Counted from the stretch's first letter, positions 24,798-33,426 are shown. The stretch: 64,000 nt of DNA from Flavobacterium covae (GCA_019565575.1 CP067379.1:1240001-1304000); one strand, 5' to 3'. Translations and numbers: made by a program. The notes: generated by a model not told the origin, from the sequence alone.

Positions 24798-25734
24798 AGC
24801 TGGATAATATTGAAGTAAGCCCAGAGGAATTAGCAGAAATTTTAGCTAAAAAACTGGATCCAAATAAAAAAGAGATTGTACTTTTATCTTGTAATGATTT
24901 AGCTAGTGCCCAAGCACTTGCCCAAGCTACTGGTAAAAAAGTTTATACCACTGATGGTGCTATAACGATCTTTGAAAATGGTATAAAACGCGCTGATAAT
25001 ACCAAATGGTATGAAGTATCACCAGATGGTACGGCAAAAGAACTATCTTCTCCGCCTGTTAAAGAATGTTCGACTTGTACGGGTGATGGGGTTGAGATGG
25101 GGATTAATGGGACGGGGAAGGCTCTTGATGATATAGTTTTAGCGATGAAAAATGACTTTCCGAGTACATGGAAATTCAACAAAATTGGTGATGATGCTTT
25201 TGAGGTTTTGGACGGTACAGGTAAAAAATGGGGTACGGTTTACAATGACAAAATAGTTTGTCCTGCAAGAACTCAAATAGGAACGGCAGGAAACCCAATC
25301 TTGAACAAAGCTACATTGGTCAAAAACATGAAATATGAAGTTGATGGAATTATATACCAAACCGATGATTTAGGTAGAGTTCTAACGACAAAGGCAGATT
25401 TAGATGATATTGCAAGGGTACGTTTAGGAAATCAACAAATACGAGCAGTAGATGTGAAAGATGGTGTTCGTGGAGTTGACCAAGGCGGACATATTGTAGG
25501 CTCTCGTTTTTTTGGACCAGGAGAGCAAATAAATCTTTATCCTCAATCAGCAAACCTAAATCAAGGGCTTGGAAAACTATGGAAAACGGTTGGGCTGATG
25601 CAATGGTAAATGGAAGTGATGTTAAAATACAGGTCGATGCTGTTTTTAGTGGAGCTTCTAAAAGACCAGATGCTTTTGAGGTTAGTTATTGGATTGATGG
25701 CGTAAAAACAAAAAGAACTTTTATTAATCAGTAA
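24773..25734 (+). CDS. orphan toxin cassette 1: backbone segment plus DNA/RNA non-specific endonuclease, one frame break
   Basis: There is no signal peptide or real start; the frame opens inside repeat R1 at a TTG. Residues 10-105 are a backbone segment (EVSPEELAEILAKKLD, EIVLLSCNDLASAQALAQ, VYTTDGAITIFENG), ending in the junction SSPPVKECSTCTGDGVEMG. It recurs nearly identically in cassette 2. The variable tip follows: VCPARTQIGTAGNP, YEVDGIIYQTDDLGRV and VDQGGHIVGSRFFGPGEQIN, then NLYPQSANLNQG. Restoring one G at 25565-25567 adds AWKTMENGWADAM and ends at TAA 25732-25734. The GGHI and N-rich motifs fit the non-specific endonuclease (Endonuclea_NS type) toxin family, which degrades DNA and RNA. 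It looks like a displaced 3' tip awaiting recombination into a full-length toxin gene. Confidence 0.72.
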
Positions 25735-26086
25735 ATGGAACAAAGAGAAATATTTAATTTATTAGCAAATGGAATAATCGATGATTTACCACAAGGGTTG
25801 AAATTTAAAGAAGCTATTTTGAATATTATGCGACTTGAAGGAGTTGTAGAGTTCAATAGCTATGTGATTGATGAAACCGATAGAAAAATAAATTTAGAGG
25901 TTTCAATGGGATATAAATATGCAAAGGCGGTTTTAGAACTTTACACCATTACACAAACTCAACCTCCAGTCCATAAAAATTGGAACAGAGCAAAATACAC
26001 CTTATTCCCTGGAAGGGAAAATGCAGATAGAGTATATTTGGGATGAAGCCTTGCAAAATGAAGTAGATAAAATAAACAATGAGTGA
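25735..26086 (+). CDS. immunity protein for cassette 1, YezG/DUF600-like, one frame break
   Basis: ATG at 25735 directly follows the toxin stop. The frame closes early, but removing one G from CTGGAAG at 26009-26015 gives LFPEGKMQIEYIWDEALQ and an end at 26086, about 117 residues. The pattern (amphipathic N-terminal helices, a central two-strand region DETDRKINLEVSMGY, then KNWNRAKYTLFPEGK...YIWDE) resembles YezG/DUF600 antitoxins, which pair with nuclease toxins of this kind. The pairing comes from adjacency. The family name is tentative. Confidence 0.6.
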
Positions 26087-26339
26087 GCGAAGCACGATGC
26101 TTGTCATCGTAATAGCGAAGCGAATGTTGATCAGGATTTGAAATCCGAATTTTTGGTCTGAAATTACAAAATGATTGTTATGTGGTTATAAAAAGTGTAT
26201 TAAATTAAGGTTAAGTGATAGAATGGTGTATAATGGTTTTAAAAGTATTAGTGTTTTTGAGTTTTTGGTTTCAGTTTTGAAAACTAAAACCAGCATCGCA
26301 GCTTCGCTATGCTCGCTGCTCATCCCAAACGCAATTCCC

Positions 26340-26522
26340 AGCTCCCGCGCGAATCCTTTCGCGTGATAAAAAGATGTAACATAATTATAAAACAACAAAT
26401 CCAGTGCATTTTAATCACTGGATTTTTATATAACAAAATAGTATATTTGATTACAACAAGGAATATACATTTTTCCCTTTTAAAAGAACACAATTCCACG
26501 CGAAAGGATTCGCTCAGGAGCT
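26340..26522. repeat. 26-bp inverted repeat pair enclosing a terminator, between cassettes 1 and 2
   Basis: AGCTCCCGCGCGAATCCTTT (26340-26359, continuing CGCGTG) is the reverse complement, 24 of 26 bases, of 26497-26522. About 130 bases lie between the arms, including a terminator hairpin. The right arm abuts the first base of the cassette 2 toxin homology, so it marks a cassette border. Confidence 0.6.
26398..26429 (+). terminator. rho-independent terminator
   Basis: The stem AATCCAGTG / CACTGGATT with a 9-base loop is followed by TTT. It lies inside the inverted repeat between cassette 1 and cassette 2 and would stop readthrough into the headless cassette 2. Confidence 0.6.
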
Positions 26523-27433
26523 GGGGTTCTTCAGATCAAGTAGCTTTAAGTTTACATGCTTTAGATAATGGCAACTTTTTATGGGATAATTTTGAAGTAA
26601 GCCCAGAGGAATTAGCAGAAATTTTAGCTAAAAAACTCGATCCAAATAAAAAAGAGATTGTACTTTTATCTTGTAATGATTTAGCCAGTGCCCAAGCACT
26701 TGCCCAAGCTACTGGTAAAAAAGTTTATACCACTGATGGTGCTATAAGGATCTTTGAAAATGGTATAAAACGCGCTGATAATACTAAATGGTATGAAGTA
26801 TCCTCAGACGGTACAGCAATAGAACGATCTTCTCCGCCTGTTAAAGAATGTTCGACTTGTACAGGTGAAGGGGTTCAGATGGGGAAACCAAAAGAGTTTA
26901 TACTGAATACTCCTGAGGACTTATACAAGAAAATAGAATACTATAGACATACTGTTCGTGATGTTTTAGAGACAGAAGAAGCAGTTATTTATGCAAGAAA
27001 ATACTTTGACAAATATGTTAAAAACCAAAGTTTTGAAGATTGGTGGGCCTATGCTAAAAAATATAATGTTACAGACGATCTTAATTTTGAGATACACCAT
27101 GTTATTCCTATTAAAGTATTAGAGAAAAATCCTAAATTAAAAGAGTTGCTTTTCTGGGCAGAAAACAATGGGAAAAAATTTAAATTTAATGGATTAGACA
27201 ATGCAATACCTTTGCAGAAAAAGAAAGCCGCTATTGATTTGAATGGGCATACTAATCATCCAGCTTATGATAGAGCGATTGAGCAAAAGGTAGATGCAAT
27301 TTGCAGTGATCCTAATCTTGATAATTCTGGAAAGTTCGAAGAGATTCAAGATTTAATAAATGATACCAAAACTAAACTTGAAAATGAAGTATTGTTAGGT
27401 AGTAAAGATGTAAATCAGATAACAAGTTTTTAA
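26523..27433 (+). CDS. orphan toxin cassette 2: backbone segment plus AHH (HNH/EndoVII-type) nuclease
   Basis: Homology begins at GSSDQVALSLHALDNGNFLW immediately after an inverted repeat. The open frame upstream (26309-26522) is repeat DNA, not protein. The backbone segment repeats that of cassette 1 (EVSPEELAEILAKKLD, LLSCNDLASAQALAQ) and the junction SSPPVKECSTCTGEGVQMG. The tip (residues about 120-300) carries NFEIHHVIPIKVLEKNPKLK, FNGLDNAIPLQKKKAAIDLN and GHTNHPAYDRAIEQKV. This is the AHH/HH nuclease pattern: a His-His pair, an Ile-Pro-Leu turn, then Gly-His and His-Pro-Ala-Tyr. It is a metal-dependent nuclease toxin with no start or signal peptide, hence an orphan tip. An immunity gene follows 3 bases after the stop. 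Confidence 0.75.
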
Positions 27434-27436
27434 AGA

Positions 27437-28111
27437 ATGAGATATTATAAATTTCAAATTCCACTTTCAAATGATAATGGAAGAATCAGTAGTAGTGCAA
27501 GTGTTGATAAAACGCCAAATATTGAAAATTTATTTGAGAAAATAAAATATGGAGAGATTATAGAGAATTTTCCTTTAATAGATTCCTTCTATTTAGAAAG
27601 CTATGATGATGAGAAATATTGGGAAGATCAGATAAATGATATTCATACATTTATTGGTAAAGTGAATATTTTGATTGGATGGTACGTTTCAGATGACTTC
27701 AAACAGGTATTAGAAAGTTTCAAAATAGCTCCAAAATATAATTTTTACGAAACTAGGGTTTTATATAAAGGGGAAAAATTAAAATATTGGATTTTTCAGT
27801 TTCCTATTGATCCTTTTAAAAACATTGATTTTGAAAGAAGTACCTTCTTTTTGGAGGATAAGAAAAATATCTATAGATTTTCTTCAGTAGAAGAATACTT
27901 AGTATTCTATAGACAAGAGTATAGTGTATCAAAAAAAAAATTAAAAATAGGTTGTCAAGTATTAAAATCAAATTATGATATGTTTTTAACTACTCAAAAT
28001 GAAATAGTTGTTTCTGAAAACCTAAAAAAAGCAATTCAAGTCAAAGGCTTAAAAGGATTTGAATTTTCAGAGTTGGATTATGAAGTTATTGTAGACAAAA
28101 CAAAAACTTGA
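27437..28111 (+). CDS. immunity protein for cassette 2 (Imm11/DUF1629-like)
   Basis: Intact 224 residues, cytosolic with no signal peptide, starting 3 bases after the AHH toxin stop. The C-terminal GLKGFEFSELDYEVIVD is typical of the Imm11/DUF1629 group, whose members end with an aromatic G-F-x-F motif and sit behind polymorphic toxins. The rest is acidic and aromatic (YYKFQIPLSNDNGRISS, WYVSDDFKQVLESF). The last 8 bases overlap a scar of a second AHH toxin. It presumably binds and inactivates the cassette 2 nuclease. Family assignment is moderate; the immunity role follows from position. Confidence 0.6.
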   Translation: MRYYKFQIPLSNDNGRISSSASVDKTPNIENLFEKIKYGEIIENFPLIDSFYLESYDDEKYWEDQINDIHTFIGKVNILIGWYVSDDFKQVLESFKIAPKYNFYETRVLYKGEKLKYWIFQFPIDPFKNIDFERSTFFLEDKKNIYRFSSVEEYLVFYRQEYSVSKKKLKIGCQVLKSNYDMFLTTQNEIVVSENLKKAIQVKGLKGFEFSELDYEVIVDKTKT

Positions 28112-28163
28112 AAATGAAGTTTTATTGGGCACAAAAGATGTAAACCAAATAATAGATTTATAA
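28104..28163 (+). pseudogene. scar: last 19 codons of a second AHH toxin
   Basis: This encodes KLENEVLLGTKDVNQIIDL and a stop, closely matching the final residues of the cassette 2 toxin (KLENEVLLGSKDVNQITSF). It overlaps the end of the cassette 2 immunity gene. The join falls in a shared stretch around AAAACTTGAAAATGAAG, which also occurs in the intact toxin gene, so recombination there is likely. Confidence 0.8.
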
Positions 28164-28164
28164 A

Positions 28165-28338
28165 ATGAAATACTATAAAATAGCTACAAAAGATTATTAT
28201 GAAGATAGGATAGCGTCATATGCTGATTTTACAAAGAATACCCGATCGCTCGGATTTACACAATCTAAATCTAAGCGTCTAGTTTTCAACGTGGAAGTTA
28301 GTGCAGAATTGTATACTGTGCCCACAATGACGAGTTAG
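28165..28338 (+). pseudogene. truncated immunity gene following the AHH scar
   Basis: ATG one base after the scar stop opens MKYYKIATKDYYEDRIASYA, which resembles the start of the cassette 2 immunity protein (MRYYKFQI). After about 23 codons the frame runs into repeat R2 and ends at 28338. It is a decapitated remnant of a second toxin/immunity pair. Confidence 0.65.
28236..28334 (+). repeat. repeat R2, copy 1 (direct)
   Basis: A stretch of about 98 bp, roughly 90% identical to 29427-29524. It starts CCCGATCGCTCGGATTTACA and ends CAATGACGAG. It contains an internal hairpin, GCAGAATtgtATACTGTGC type. Confidence 0.75.
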
Positions 28339-28527
28339 TTTTGTAATAAATATTTAGATAAGTCATATCGACAAAATACAAAGCCACAACAACAGAAGAT
28401 TGCTATTTCATTACCATTACAACTGTAGGTTGATTTAACTGAGGATTATTATTTTAGTTCTGCTAGAAATTATGCTAGTTTAGAAAATGATCTAGAAGTG
28501 ATACTTTTATATATATTTGTTTTGAAA
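28335..28527. other. debris between R2 copies 1 and 2
   Basis: No intact gene is present. One frame reads VDLTEDYYFSSARNYASLEN for a short stretch, possibly the remains of another immunity gene. Confidence 0.4.
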
Positions 28528-28612
28528 GCCAATAGGAGTTGGCACAGAATGCAATTCTGCGCCAACTGTTGCGTTGAGAAATATGTTGAGTAGATCTGAG
28601 CGATCGGGGGTG
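28528..28612 (-). repeat. repeat R2, copy 2 (inverted)
   Basis: The reverse complement of R2: GGCACAGAATGCAATTCTGC, then CCAACTGTTGCGTTGAGAA and CTGAGCGATCGGGG. Together with copy 3 it forms inverted ends around the second deaminase cassette. Confidence 0.68.
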
Positions 28613-28989
28613 TTAAGAATGGTCAATCGTATACAAGCCATGCAGCTAGTGGTTATCCCGACCCTAAAAGTGGAAACATTTTAACTAATCCTCCCGGTGC
28701 GGTAAACCCCACAAAAGGTAATTCGGTTTTTGAACCTCATACGTCAAATTGGGAAGGAAGAAGTAGGATTAATGACACCGAAGTTAAATTGTTTGAAGAG
28801 TTTGCATTAAAAAATGGAGCAAAACCCAATACAGTTAATCAGGTATTTAATAGTGTTGAAGGAGAGATTAAACTGTATACCCAATTATGCCCATGCGGTT
28901 CTTGTTCTAATGTAATTAAGGAATTTAAAAAGATGTTCCCGAAAGTAGATTTGGAAATTATTACGACAACATCAAAATCATTTAAGTAG
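28600..28989 (+). CDS. orphan toxin cassette 3: deaminase toxin tip without start
   Basis: The frame opens only after stop codons in repeat R2 and has no credible start, so this is a tip fragment of about 125 residues. It reads NGQSYTSHAASGYPDPKSGN, NPPGAVNPTKGNSVFEPHTS, then INDTEVKLFEEFA and LYTQLCPCGSCSNVIKEFKK. The D-T-E and P-C-x2-C pair of a deaminase active site is clear. The NDTEVK and PCGSC spacing fits the XOO_2897-type nucleic-acid deaminases of polymorphic toxins. It is unrelated in sequence to the deaminase at 22.7-23.4 kb. A SUKH immunity gene begins 1 base after the stop. The target base is unknown. Confidence 0.68.
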   Translation, partial: AIGGVKNGQSYTSHAASGYPDPKSGNILTNPPGAVNPTKGNSVFEPHTSNWEGRSRINDTEVKLFEEFALKNGAKPNTVNQVFNSVEGEIKLYTQLCPCGSCSNVIKEFKKMFPKVDLEIITTTSKSFK

Positions 28990-28990
28990 A

Positions 28991-29472
28991 ATGAAGTTTA
29001 TGAATTTTATAGATTTTGGCAAGATTTCATTAGACATTGAAGGTTCGAGTCATGAGCAAATTCATTTAGTAGAAACTGAATTAGGTTTTAAAATTCCTTT
29101 AGCTTTAAAAGAATATTTATTAGTTATGGGAGAAAAAACAAATTTCTATGAATATTGGGACGAACATGGTACAAAGGAATTAGTAAAATTAAAACTATGG
29201 ATTTATGAATGGATTGATAAATATAGAAGTGAAGGTATTGGGCTATCAGAGCTAAAAACAATACTGCCTTTTTTCAATTTTCAAGACACCTTTTTTATGT
29301 GCCGATAGAAGAAGGAAATGAGAATCCGCCAGTATATGCATTTGACATTAATGATACTCCAACTATTAGGAAACTTAATGACAGTTTTACGGATTTCGTT
29401 TTGGAGAGATATAATAAAATACTAAAGAATCCCGGTCGCTCGGATTTACACAATCCAAATCTAAGCGTCTAG
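28991..29472 (+). CDS. SMI1/KNR4 (SUKH) family immunity protein for cassette 3, one frame break
   Basis: ATG lies one base after the deaminase stop. Adding one T to the run 29291-29296 joins the N-terminal 100 residues to YVPIEEGNENPPVYAFDIND and extends the protein to about 160 residues, with its last codons inside repeat R2. The SUKH signature is visible: ELGFKIPLALKEYLLVMGE, a central W/Y-rich region, ILPFFNF, and a C-terminal SFTDFVLERYNKIL helix. SUKH proteins are the most common immunity family beside nuclease and deaminase toxins. Extension of the reading frame into R2 suggests the repeat was inserted at the end of the gene. Confidence 0.75.
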
Positions 29473-29524
29473 TTTTCAACGCGGCAGTTAGCGCAGAATT
29501 GTATTCTGTGCCCGCAATGACGAG
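29427..29524 (+). repeat. repeat R2, copy 3 (direct)
   Basis: About 90% identical to 28236-28334 and inverted relative to 28528-28612. It overlaps the 3' end of the SUKH gene. The hairpin GCGCAGAATtgtATTCTGTGC lies at its centre. Confidence 0.75.
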
Positions 29525-29580
29525 AAAAATAAACTAAAAAAAGACAAGGGAATGCCCCGCTCCCCGGAGTCTGAGCTATA

Positions 29581-29738
29581 ATTTTAAGATAGACATGCTG
29601 GCAAAGTCTCCCGACTTTGCGTTAAGCTAGTAATGTATATTATTTTACATTTTCGCATTTTCATTAAAAATTAAAATAAGTGACTTATTGCAAAAAAAGT
29701 TTAATTTGTGATAGCACAAAGTCGGGAGACTTTGCCAG
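29581..29738. repeat. right copy of paired palindromic element R1
   Basis: GCAAAGTCTCCCGACTTTGC (29601-29620), then GTTAAGCTAGTAAT, then an inverted copy GCACAAAGTCGGGAGACTTT near 29714-29733. It matches the left element at 24711-24797 in order and sequence. Together the two bracket the orphan cassettes. Confidence 0.6.
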
Positions 29739-30028
29739 TTGGGTCTTGTGAATTTAATTAAAGAGCTATATGTAGAAAATGTACAAGGAGATTTGGTAGT
29801 GTATTAAAAATTTGTAATAAAAAAGACAGATTGGTAATGAAGCAAGATATAATACACTACCGTTAAAAATATATATTTTTAAACAAATGCTTGCTTTTGT
29901 TTTTAGAGTCAATTATTTGTAATACAGATGTTTGTGTTTTTATGGTGGGTGGCTATTGAAATTTAACTTTATTTTATAATATTAAAGATAAATTCTTTTC
30001 TAATTTTAGATCTTTAAACACAAAAAAC
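29739..30028. other. intergenic region after the cassette array
   Basis: No gene is seen. It contains a 12-bp perfect inverted repeat, GGTAGTGTATTA (29795-29806) and TAATACACTACC (29850-29861). A short open stretch ends in YVENVQGDLVVY at about 29806, possibly another toxin-tail scar. Confidence 0.4.
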
Positions 30029-31193
30029 ATGACAAACTTTGAGTTATACAATCCTGTAAATTATATTTTCGGGAAAGGACAGATAACAACATTAACGGAA
30101 TTATTACCTCAAAACACTAAGATCTTACTTACTTATGGAGGAGGTAGTATTTTTAAAAACGGAATTTATGATCAAGTAAAAACAGCTTTAAAGGAATTTG
30201 AAGTAATTGAGTTTGGGGGTATAGAGCCAAATCCTCGTTTTGAAACTTTAATGAAAGCAGTTCAGATAATTCGAGAACAAAATATAGGTTTTATTCTTGC
30301 TATTGGAGGTGGTAGTGTAATAGATGGAACTAAATTTATATCAGGAGCTGTTAAATATCAAGGAGATGAAGTAGAAATTCTTCGTCAACGAATATTGTTT
30401 AAAGATCTTAAAGAGGTAGTTCCTTTTGGAACAGTTTTAACTTTGCCTGCTACTGGCTCTGAAATGAATTCAGGTGCTGTGATTACAATTGAAGCAACAC
30501 AAGAAAAGTTAACTTTGGGAGGTAGTGCTTTATTTCCTGTGTTTTCTATTTGTGATCCAACTGTAATAGTATCATTACCTAAGCGTCAGTTACAAAATGG
30601 CGTAGTAGATGCTTTTACACATGTTATGGAACAATATTTAACGTATCCACATGATGCGCTACTACAAGATAGGATAGCAGAAAGTATTTTACAAACTTTA
30701 GTTGAAATAGGTCCCTCTGTAGTTGAAAATCCAACCGATTATAAATTAGCATCTAATTTTATGTGGTCTTGTACAATGGCACTAAATGGGTTGATCCAAA
30801 AAGGGAGTCCCATCAGATTGGGCTACTCACATGATAGGTCATGAATTAACTGCTTTGTACGAAATAGATCATGCAAGAACTTTAGCAATTATAGCACCTA
30901 ATTTGTATAAAGTAATGTTTGATACTAAAAAGGAAAAATTAACTCAATACGGAAAGAGAGTTTGGGATTTGACAGGATCAGATGAAGATATTGCCCAAAA
31001 AGCTATTGAAAAAACAACAGAGTTCTTCCATACCATGGGAATGCTTACTCGTTTATCTGAAAATACGGAAAATTATACAGAAACAGCTTCTATAATTGTA
31101 AATCGTTTTGAAGAAAGAGGGTGGAAAGCTTTAGGAGAAAAACAAAACATTACACCTGAAAAAGTAAGAGCCATTGTAGAAATGAGTTACTAA
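30029..31193 (+). CDS. iron-containing alcohol dehydrogenase (YqhD/butanol dehydrogenase type), one frame break
   Basis: The protein is 387 residues once one G is dropped from 30803-30805, giving LIQKGVPSDWATHMIGHELT. It reduces aldehydes with NADPH, or oxidises alcohols, in the cytosol. Seen here are the nucleotide-binding YGGGSIFKNGIYDQV and LAIGGGSVIDGTKFI, and PATGSEMNSGAVIT. The metal-site helices are GVVDAFTHVMEQYLTYP and HELTALYEIDHARTLAI, with Asp and His ligands in the usual order. Length is normal for the family. It is a single gene with its own terminator at 31219-31254. It is a chromosomal gene bordering the toxin array and probably unrelated to it. Confidence 0.85.
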
Positions 31194-31218
31194 AATATTT
31201 TAAATCTTAACCTAATTC

Positions 31219-31254
31219 AAAAAGCGCACTTGATTATTTCAATGTGCGCTTTTT
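31219..31254. terminator. rho-independent terminator after the alcohol dehydrogenase
   Basis: The stem AAAAAGCGCAC / GTGCGCTTTTT with a 14-base loop lies between convergent genes and can act on both strands. Confidence 0.8.
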
Positions 31255-31297
31255 TACTAAACACCAAAAACAAAACGTAACTTAACTTTTAACCCAA

Positions 31298-32181
31298 TTA
31301 TTTTTCTACATCTGTTTTGGTTTTGCTAACAGTTAATCGAAGATACTGAATGAATCCTCTGCCTTCAAATTCATAAGTTGTACGACTTGCATTGTGAAAC
31401 AATTGAATGCGATGGTCATTAATAACGCTTAGTGTAAAAGATTCATTGCCCCAAAAATCATAATCTAATGTTAAATTTTTAGTATAAGGATTAAGATTGT
31501 TTGAAACACCATATAAACCATTAAAATCCCAGTATATATTATTTACATTGGTTCCTCGTAAATCTTTTGAAGAACGAAAATGATCGTTTGTTCCACCCGC
31601 TAGAAATTGTATGAAATTTTCTTTATCAAAATCATTTAAAGCACCTATTCTACTAGTGTACACTTTTTCCCAAGCTTCATATTCTTGTAAAAAGTAATGA
31701 ATGTTATCGTTAAATAATTTGTTATAACCAAAGTTATTTCGTTGGTATCCCGTTAAATAATAGCTTACTTTTCGAGAGGGATCATGTATCTTAATTTTAT
31801 TATTTGTTAATTGACTTATTTCTAATTCAAATGTTCCGTATACATCATGAAAAATACGAATAGAATTAGAATAATAATTATAGGCTCCTATTCTTATTCC
31901 AAATCCGTTGCCAGTTGATCCAATACCTGCTAAGTTATTGTTAGCATATAAAGCCCCATTTAAAAAGAAATAGTAAAAGCACGTGTTATGAAGGGAATAT
32001 CACCAGAACCTTCTGTAGTATTATAATCTACATACCATAAATCATAACTTTCCATTAATTTGGATAGACTTTTATTACTATTAGTCGATGTATGACGATC
32101 TTCAATTATTACTTCATTAGTACAAGATTGAAATAAGGAAGGTATTATTATGATTAACAAAAATATTCTTATTGTTTTCAT
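31298..32181 (-). CDS. Flavobacteriaceae lipoprotein of unknown function, one frame break
   Basis: Adding one base to the run at 31962-31966 joins the lipoprotein N-terminus to the long C-terminal frame, giving about 294 residues. MKTIRIFLLIIIIPSLFQSC is a lipobox signal, so the protein is a membrane-anchored lipoprotein. Conserved phrases include DLWYVDYNTTEGSGDIPFIT, YFLQEYEAWEKVY and LTLDYDFWGNESFTLSVIND. Homologues of this lipoprotein are often labelled nicotinic acid mononucleotide adenyltransferase in flavobacterial genomes. I see no nucleotidyltransferase motif (no HxGH), so that label is not supported. It is divergent from gpsA. Confidence 0.65.
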
Positions 32182-32362
32182 ACTATTAAGATTTTGAAGT
32201 TTCCTTATTTAACTATTCAATATGCGTGCCATTTTTTTGTAACTTTGGTTTTTTGTTTAGAATCGTATCTTTACAGATAAAACTATTTTATCTTAATCTA
32301 ATAGACAGATGATAAAAACGTTTGCCTCGAGCGTGGTAAAAATTGATCGGGAATAATAAAGT

Positions 32363-33358
32363 ATGAATACACAACCCAAATTTGCTGTTATTGGTGGTGG
32401 TAGTTGGGCTACCGCGATTGTAAAAATGTTATGTGAAAATGTTGATCAAATTGCTTGGTATATGCGAAGTATTTACGCATTAGAGCATTTGAAATTACAC
32501 AAACATAATCCTAATTATTTAAGTTCTGTAGCATTTGATATTAATAAATTACAACTTACTAATGATATAAATAAAGCAATTCAAGATGCTGATTATGTAA
32601 TTTTTGCAATACCTTCTGCTTTTTTGAGTGCAGAACTTGAAAAAATGACTGAGAGTCTGGAAGGAAAAATAGTTTTTTCAGCTATTAAAGGAATTGTTCC
32701 TGAAAGTAGTTTAATAGTAGGAGAGCATTTTCATACAAAATACAATATACCCTATGAAAATATTGGTGTAATAACAGGTCCTTGTCATGCAGAGGAAGTA
32801 GCATTAGAACGACTTTCTTATTTAACTATAGCATGTGGAGATATGGAAAAAGCAAAAGTTGTAGCGACTAATTTTTCCAGCTATTATATTAAGACTAAAA
32901 CATCAGATGATATTGTAGGTACGGAGTATGCGGCTGTTTTAAAAAATATTTATTCTATAGCAGCAGGTATAGCTCATGGATTAGGATATGGTGATAATTT
33001 TCAAGCGGTATTAATGAGTAATGCTATTCGAGAAATGAAGCGCTTTATTAAACAAGTACATCGTATGAAACGAAATATAAATAATTCAGCTTATTTAGGA
33101 GATTTGCTTGTAACAGGATATTCTGTTTTTTCAAGAAATCGTATGTTTGGTAATATGATTGGTAAAGGATATACCGTAAAATCAGCTCAAATGGAAATGA
33201 GTATGGTAGCAGAAGGATACTATGCTACCAAAAGTGCTTGGACATTAAACCAAAAATACGAAGCTAAAACTCCCATATTAGATGCAGTTTATCAAGTTTT
33301 GTATGAAAACAAAGAAGCAAAGAAAGTCTTTAAAAAATTAACAGAAAAATTAGATTGA
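32363..33358 (+). CDS. gpsA: NAD(P)H-dependent glycerol-3-phosphate dehydrogenase
   Basis: Intact 331 residues. GpsA reduces dihydroxyacetone phosphate to sn-glycerol 3-phosphate for phospholipid synthesis. The Rossmann motif AVIGGGSWATAIVKML is at the N-terminus. FAIPSAF, SAIKGIVPES, ITGPCHAEEVA and the catalytic lysine region GTEYAAVLKNIYSIAAGIAHG are all present, as is GDLLVTGYSVFSRNRMFG. Length and motif order match the family. It stands alone, divergent from the lipoprotein gene. TATCTTTA about 90 bases upstream resembles a -7 box. No unusual feature is seen. Confidence 0.95.
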   Translation: MNTQPKFAVIGGGSWATAIVKMLCENVDQIAWYMRSIYALEHLKLHKHNPNYLSSVAFDINKLQLTNDINKAIQDADYVIFAIPSAFLSAELEKMTESLEGKIVFSAIKGIVPESSLIVGEHFHTKYNIPYENIGVITGPCHAEEVALERLSYLTIACGDMEKAKVVATNFSSYYIKTKTSDDIVGTEYAAVLKNIYSIAAGIAHGLGYGDNFQAVLMSNAIREMKRFIKQVHRMKRNINNSAYLGDLLVTGYSVFSRNRMFGNMIGKGYTVKSAQMEMSMVAEGYYATKSAWTLNQKYEAKTPILDAVYQVLYENKEAKKVFKKLTEKLD

Positions 33359-33426
33359 TTTTTAGATAATAAATGAGTCTATATGAATAGAAATTTATAA
33401 CATTTAGTTTGTTGTTTTAATGAAAA

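Noticed and set aside
26309..26522. Open N-terminal extension of the cassette 2 toxin
   Set aside because: These codons lie in repeat and terminator DNA with no protein-like composition; homology to cassette 1 starts only after the inverted repeat.
31298..32181. Nicotinic acid mononucleotide adenylyltransferase label for the lipoprotein
   Set aside because: The sequence has a lipobox and beta-rich body but no HxGH or other nucleotidyltransferase motif.
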